From the NCBI GenBank assembly GCA_005116835.1, contig SWDM01000016.1, positions 376,351-440,350 on the forward strand: DNA of 64,000 nucleotides, read 5' to 3'. The DNA comes from Nitrospira sp. (GTDB lineage: Bacteria; Nitrospirota; Nitrospiria; Nitrospirales; Nitrospiraceae). Positions 60,207 through 64,000 of the stretch are shown piece by piece. The first letter of the stretch is position 1. Each line of letters opens with the position of its first letter. The notes below the pieces were generated by a model. The model was not told the origin of the DNA. It ran no database searches and saw only the letters and a program-made list of their open reading frames with translations. Both the position numbers and the translations under genes were made by a program.

Positions 60207-62865
60207 CACAGACTCCTCTCCGTTGATGCGGCAATACCGCGAGGTCAAACGGGGCTATCCCGACGCCATCCTGTTGTTCCGCGTCGGCGACTTCTATGAA
60301 ATGTTTTACGAGGATGCGCAGATCGCCTCTAAGCTACTGTCCATTGCCCTCACCTCTCGCGACAAATCCAGCGCCAACCCGGTTCCGCTCTGCGGAGTGC
60401 CTTACCATGCGGCGCAAGGGTATATCGCGAAACTGCTCAAGGCCGGGCGAACCGTCGCGCTCTGCGAGCAGGTCGAGGATCCGAAACTCGCAAAGGGTCT
60501 TGTGCGCCGCGAAGTCGTTCGTGTGTATACGCCGGGCACACTGATCGATACGGAATTTCTTCCTCCCGGAGAATCGCACTTTCTGGCGGCCGTCGCCTTC
60601 TCCGATACCGCGGCCGCTTCCGCCAAGGAGCTCTCACTCATTGGACTGGCTTCGCTGGACCTGTCCACTGGAGAGTTTTGGGTCATCGAGTTCCAGGGGG
60701 TACAGTCGGAGAGCCAACTCATGGACGAACTGGCTCGGTTGGAGCCACGAGAAGTACTTCACCACGGCTCCACGGCAGATGCCGGATTTTGTCTGGCTCG
60801 ATTGCGTGGACCACGGCTCTGCCCACAACCTTTGACCTCTTTCAACCCCAAAGATGCCGCGCAACTGCTCCAGGAACAGTTTGCGGTGCACTCGCTCGAT
60901 GGATTCGGCTGCCGTGGCCTGACCGCCGGGATTGGGGCAGCCGGAGCGATTCTGCGATATGTTCGGGAAACCCAACCGACAGCTTCCCTCGCCCACCTCC
61001 GCCGCTTGCACAGGCGCTGGAGTGGAGACGCGATGCATTTGGACAGCGCGACGATTCGCAATCTGGAACTCGTACGGCCATTGGAGACCGGTGAACACCG
61101 ATCCGGACAGGACCAGCCGACGGTCCTGTCGGTATTGGACCGCACTGCGACGGCTATGGGCAGCCGTTTGTTGCGAGAGTGGCTCGTTAGGCCGCTCCTC
61201 AATCGCGAGGCTATTCAGGCTCGGCTCGATGCGGTCGGAGAGCTGAAAGACCGGCTTCACCAACGAGTGCCGCTCAGGACCACGCTCCGTACTGTGCAAG
61301 ATATCGCCAGGTTGAGCAGCCGAGTGACGCTGGGCGTCGCCGGCCCCCGTGAGTTACTCGCGCTACAACAATCCGTGAATGCTTTGCCGGAATTACGATC
61401 CCACCTCCAACTGTTCCGCGCTTCGCTGCTGGCCAATATCCGCGAATCATGGGACGACTGCCGCGATGTGCATGACGCGATCGAGCAGGCCATCAAGCCG
61501 GATGCTCCGATCACACTCCGTGATGGCGGCCTCATTCGTGAAAGCTACCATGCCGGAGTCGATGAACTCCGCAAAGCGAGCACAGAAGGCAAGGGCTGGA
61601 TTGCCTCGCTGGAAGCCAAAGAGCGGGAGCGAACGGGGATCGACTCGTTGAAAGTCCGCTACAACCATATATTTGGCTACTATATCGAAATTACCAAGAC
61701 GCACCTGGCCCGAATCCCGCCCGATTACATTCGCAAACAGACCCTGGTCAATGCCGAACGATTCATGACCCCGGAGCTGAAAGAGCTAGAAGAGCGAGTC
61801 ACTGGCGCTGAGATAAAACTCCTGGCGCTCGAGCAGGAGCTGTTCGAACAATTGTGCAAACGCTTGGCAATCGAGATGCCTCGCCTTCAAGCCATGGCCC
61901 AAACCGTCGCGTTGCTCGACGTCCTCGCCGGACTGGCCGAGACCGCCGCCTTACATCGATACGTCAAACCCCTCGTCGATGAAAGTAGCACGATCCTCAT
62001 TCGGGAAGGCCGCCATCCTGTCGTCGAGCAGCTTAGCAGGGATCTGACCTTCGTACCCAACGACACAGCCCTCGACTGCGAGGGTAACCGGCTGGTGATC
62101 CTCACCGGACCCAACATGGCGGGGAAAAGTACTTACCTCCGCCAAGTCGCACTGATCGTCCTATTGGCGCAGATCGGAAGCTTCGTCCCGGCGAGCGAGG
62201 CCCACATCGGACTGGTGGATCGGATTTTCACAAGGGTAGGAGCCTCCGACAATTTGGCCGCAGGACAGAGCACCTTTATGGTGGAGATGATCGAATCCGC
62301 CCTCATTCTCAACAGTGCGACCGCTCGCAGCTTGATCCTCTTGGATGAGATCGGACGGGGAACCAGCACCTACGATGGACTGAGCATCGCCTGGGCCATT
62401 GCGGAACATATCCAAGACCGCCGGTACCTGGGAGCCAGGACACTCTTCGCGACCCACTATCACGAAATGACCCAGCTGGAGGGGCTACGCGAGGGGATCA
62501 GAAACTACTGCGTGGCGGTTCAGGAACGGGATGGCGACGTGGTCTTCCTGCGTAAAATTGTGCCGGGCGGCGCAGACCGCAGCTACGGGATTCATGTGGC
62601 TAAACTAGCGGGACTCCCTTCGACCGTGATCGCCAGGGCGCAGCAAGTGCTGGCCCAGTTGGAACAGCCCGATACCACCATTGAAGATACCGTCACAGCT
62701 TCAAGGGAAAAACCACCACAGGACTCGCTGCCCCTTCCCCATCCGATCTTCGAGGAGATGAAACAGATCGACCTCTTCTCCATGACCCCGCTCGACGCGC
62801 TCAACCGCCTTGCCGATCTCCAACGCCGGATCGGCCCGAGTGGCCCATACGATCGCGGAGAATAA
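60199..62865 (+). CDS. mutS: DNA mismatch repair protein MutS
   Basis: An 888-aa MutS. Domain I starts MRQYREVKRGYPDAILLFRV and carries the mismatch-reading FYEMFYEDA near residue 33 (Phe-x-Glu). Clamp and lever domains follow. ATPase domain: Walker A TGPNMAGKSTYLRQ near 640, DNLAAGQSTFMVEM, Walker B LLDEIGRGTSTYDG near 715, THYHEMTQLE near 755. It recognises mismatches and loops. The length is the family norm. Start overlaps lapA. Confidence 0.97.
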   Translation: MSDTDSSPLMRQYREVKRGYPDAILLFRVGDFYEMFYEDAQIASKLLSIALTSRDKSSANPVPLCGVPYHAAQGYIAKLLKAGRTVALCEQVEDPKLAKGLVRREVVRVYTPGTLIDTEFLPPGESHFLAAVAFSDTAAASAKELSLIGLASLDLSTGEFWVIEFQGVQSESQLMDELARLEPREVLHHGSTADAGFCLARLRGPRLCPQPLTSFNPKDAAQLLQEQFAVHSLDGFGCRGLTAGIGAAGAILRYVRETQPTASLAHLRRLHRRWSGDAMHLDSATIRNLELVRPLETGEHRSGQDQPTVLSVLDRTATAMGSRLLREWLVRPLLNREAIQARLDAVGELKDRLHQRVPLRTTLRTVQDIARLSSRVTLGVAGPRELLALQQSVNALPELRSHLQLFRASLLANIRESWDDCRDVHDAIEQAIKPDAPITLRDGGLIRESYHAGVDELRKASTEGKGWIASLEAKERERTGIDSLKVRYNHIFGYYIEITKTHLARIPPDYIRKQTLVNAERFMTPELKELEERVTGAEIKLLALEQELFEQLCKRLAIEMPRLQAMAQTVALLDVLAGLAETAALHRYVKPLVDESSTILIREGRHPVVEQLSRDLTFVPNDTALDCEGNRLVILTGPNMAGKSTYLRQVALIVLLAQIGSFVPASEAHIGLVDRIFTRVGASDNLAAGQSTFMVEMIESALILNSATARSLILLDEIGRGTSTYDGLSIAWAIAEHIQDRRYLGARTLFATHYHEMTQLEGLREGIRNYCVAVQERDGDVVFLRKIVPGGADRSYGIHVAKLAGLPSTVIARAQQVLAQLEQPDTTIEDTVTASREKPPQDSLPLPHPIFEEMKQIDLFSMTPLDALNRLADLQRRIGPSGPYDRGE

Positions 62866-62871
62866 AAAAAG

Positions 62872-63098
62872 CGGCACCCCCTTTCGGAGATACGCACGGG
62901 CTGCTTCGATCCGTTCCTTATAGAGGAGCACATCGGGATTATTGTCGACCGCTGCAGCCAATGCGCCGCGCAGGGTCAAACGAAGTATCGATGGAGGTGA
63001 CGATGGAGTTGGTCCTGAGGGCTCTCCGCTAGCTGATGTCCAACAGAACAAGGCCTTCGATCATCAGAAGACTCGTGAACATTCTCATCGTTTGGTTC
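62872..63098 (-). pseudogene. Fragment of a TolC-family outer-membrane efflux gene
   Basis: From ATG 63098 the minus strand encodes an N-terminal signal-like segment (MNQTMRMFTSLLMIEGLVLL) that soon meets a TAG. In a neighbouring frame, overlapping it, the sequence continues SILRLTLRGALAAAVDNNPD and VLLYKERIEAARAYL, which closely resembles the beginning of mature TolC-type proteins (LTLEEALALALENNPDL, ERVEAARA). A frameshift near 63050 and loss of everything after about 55 residues make this a broken remnant; the 3' end runs into the mutS end. An HlyD adaptor gene lies upstream on the same strand, so it is the residue of a type I secretion operon. Confidence 0.7.
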
Positions 63099-63209
63099 AT
63101 CGTCACCAATCTTTCCCTACCCCGACCTGATCGAAACGCAGGTAACCCGACAGATCTGGCGCAGTGGCTCATCTACTTGCTCACGGTGTGGAGATAGTTC
63201 GACGAGCGC

Positions 63210-64000
63210 CTACCGCTCTCTGAGGCTTTCCTTGACGGACTTGAGCAACGGACTCAATAAGTACTCGATCACACGGCGCTGCCCTGTCTTGATTTCCACT
63301 GTCACCGCCATGCCTGGAGAGAGATGTACCTGTTTACGTTCGACTTGGATGGTCGATCGATCCAGGCCGACCCGAGTCGCAAAGACCAATCCCTCTTTGG
63401 ACCTCTCTGTATCTTTCTCTAACGACACGGCATCATCCGATACGGTGAGGACGCGACCGGGAATGGTTCCATAGAGCGTGAACGGAAACGTTTCGATCTT
63501 GATTTCGACCAGCTGCCCTTCCTTCACAAATCCTACATCTTTATTCTCAACTTGCGCCTCGACCTCTACCGGATGATCCTGCGAAATCACGACGAGTAAC
63601 TCTTGCGCCGGCGTGACCACCCCTCCCACGGTATGGACGGCCAATTGCTGCACCACTCCGTCGATGGGGCTCATCAAGCGCTGGAGATCCGCTTTCTGCC
63701 CAGCTTTGGCGACCTCCTGCACGAGTGAGGCCACTTTGGTGTCCGTCGTCGAGAGCTCCGCCTGTTTGGTCTGTTGGAATTCAGACGCAAATGCCCGTGC
63801 ATGGCTCTGCGCTTCCGAAAGGGCGGCCAGATCCTGCATGAGTTTCTTTCGCTGTCCAGCCAATTCTTGCGTCTTGTCGATCCGTTGTCCTTCGGCTTGC
63901 AGGAAATCCATTTTCGTGACCGCTTCATGGTCGAGGAGCTTCTTGTACGTGTCCGCTCGTTCAGTTTCCATGGGGACCGTTGCTTCCAATCGTCGAATAT
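63210..64000 (-). CDS. HlyD family type I secretion membrane fusion protein, C-terminal part
   Basis: Partial: at least 263 codons, open to the right window edge, so the start and transmembrane helix are not seen. The coiled-coil hairpin (KTQELAGQRKKLMQDLAALS near the visible start) is followed by a lipoyl/barrel-sandwich part with LMSPIDGVVQQLAVHTVGGV and the beta-barrel domain with HLSPGMAVTVEIKTGQRRVI and the C-terminal EYLLSPLLKSVKESLRER typical of HlyD. It would link an inner-membrane ABC exporter to TolC. The adjacent TolC gene is a pseudogene, so the system may be inactive or use another TolC. Confidence 0.92.
   Translation of the reverse strand, partial: IRRLEATVPMETERADTYKKLLDHEAVTKMDFLQAEGQRIDKTQELAGQRKKLMQDLAALSEAQSHARAFASEFQQTKQAELSTTDTKVASLVQEVAKAGQKADLQRLMSPIDGVVQQLAVHTVGGVVTPAQELLVVISQDHPVEVEAQVENKDVGFVKEGQLVEIKIETFPFTLYGTIPGRVLTVSDDAVSLEKDTERSKEGLVFATRVGLDRSTIQVERKQVHLSPGMAVTVEIKTGQRRVIEYLLSPLLKSVKESLRER

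Overview
The window is about 64 kb of a Gram-negative bacterial chromosome of moderately high G+C. Outer-membrane functions (porin, lipid A glycosylation enzymes, lipoproteins, TolC/HlyD remnants), a type IV pilus locus and Tat translocase subunits point to a diderm. The mix of a two-domain citramalate synthase, AlaC-type aminotransferase, archaeal-type phosphoglycerate-mutase homologue and the style of the intergenic repeats fits Nitrospirota (Nitrospira-like) best. That taxon call is inference: no rRNA or other decisive marker lies in the window.

Layout. 1-2821: an L-lysine catabolic cluster (lysine/saccharopine dehydrogenase, ALDH7, start of a DUF1338 protein). 3-11 kb: small genes (HExxH peptidase-like, EVE domain, YkgJ-type Cys cluster, ThrH, four-helix bundle, RecQ, exported proteins, TPR lipoprotein) separated by repeats. 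11.6-17 kb: porin, two TatA-type subunits, MidA-like methyltransferase, exported protein. 17-21 kb: lipid A glycosylation trio (GT2, LAB_N, GT39) with a convergent PAP2 phosphatase. 21-25 kb: PD40 propeller, M1-type peptidase, tandem-receiver regulator. 25.6-28.3 kb: ftsY, ybeY, phoH. 28.4-43.5 kb: a type IV pilus region with two complete minor-pilin sets, a PilB-like ATPase, PilD and PilY1. 43.7-48.6 kb: HTH regulator, rlmB, cysS, dedA, surE, tRNA-Pro(GGG), MerR regulator and IHF/HU. 48.8-56.6 kb: an aspartate-family operon (alaC-hom-thrC-AP-superfamily enzyme-lysC-cimA). 56.9-62.9 kb: pdxJ, nnrD, tsaE, lapA, mutS. 62.9-64 kb: a broken TolC gene and the end of an HlyD adaptor.

How the genes connect. 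The aspartate operon makes threonine and feeds lysine (LysC, Hom, ThrC), and citramalate for isoleucine. It has no canonical homoserine kinase; two candidates exist in the window (the AP-superfamily protein inside the operon and a distant ThrH). Lysine may be degraded by the cluster at the left edge. The pilus region runs PilD, minor pilins, ATPase, second minor pilins, PilY1, all on one strand, with a lone HTH regulator divergent from it.

Most unusual are three repeat classes. (1) A roughly 125-bp element with 26-27 bp terminal inverted repeats and internal hairpins, four copies plus one decayed end, twice touching a stop codon. (2) Short arrays with mostly 7-bp periodicity, often in inverted pairs, at gene borders; at two sites they sit in frame inside proteins and at another they supply a gene's last codons. 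(3) A short palindromic insert inside ybeY. No transposase, prophage, CRISPR array or recognised defence system was found.
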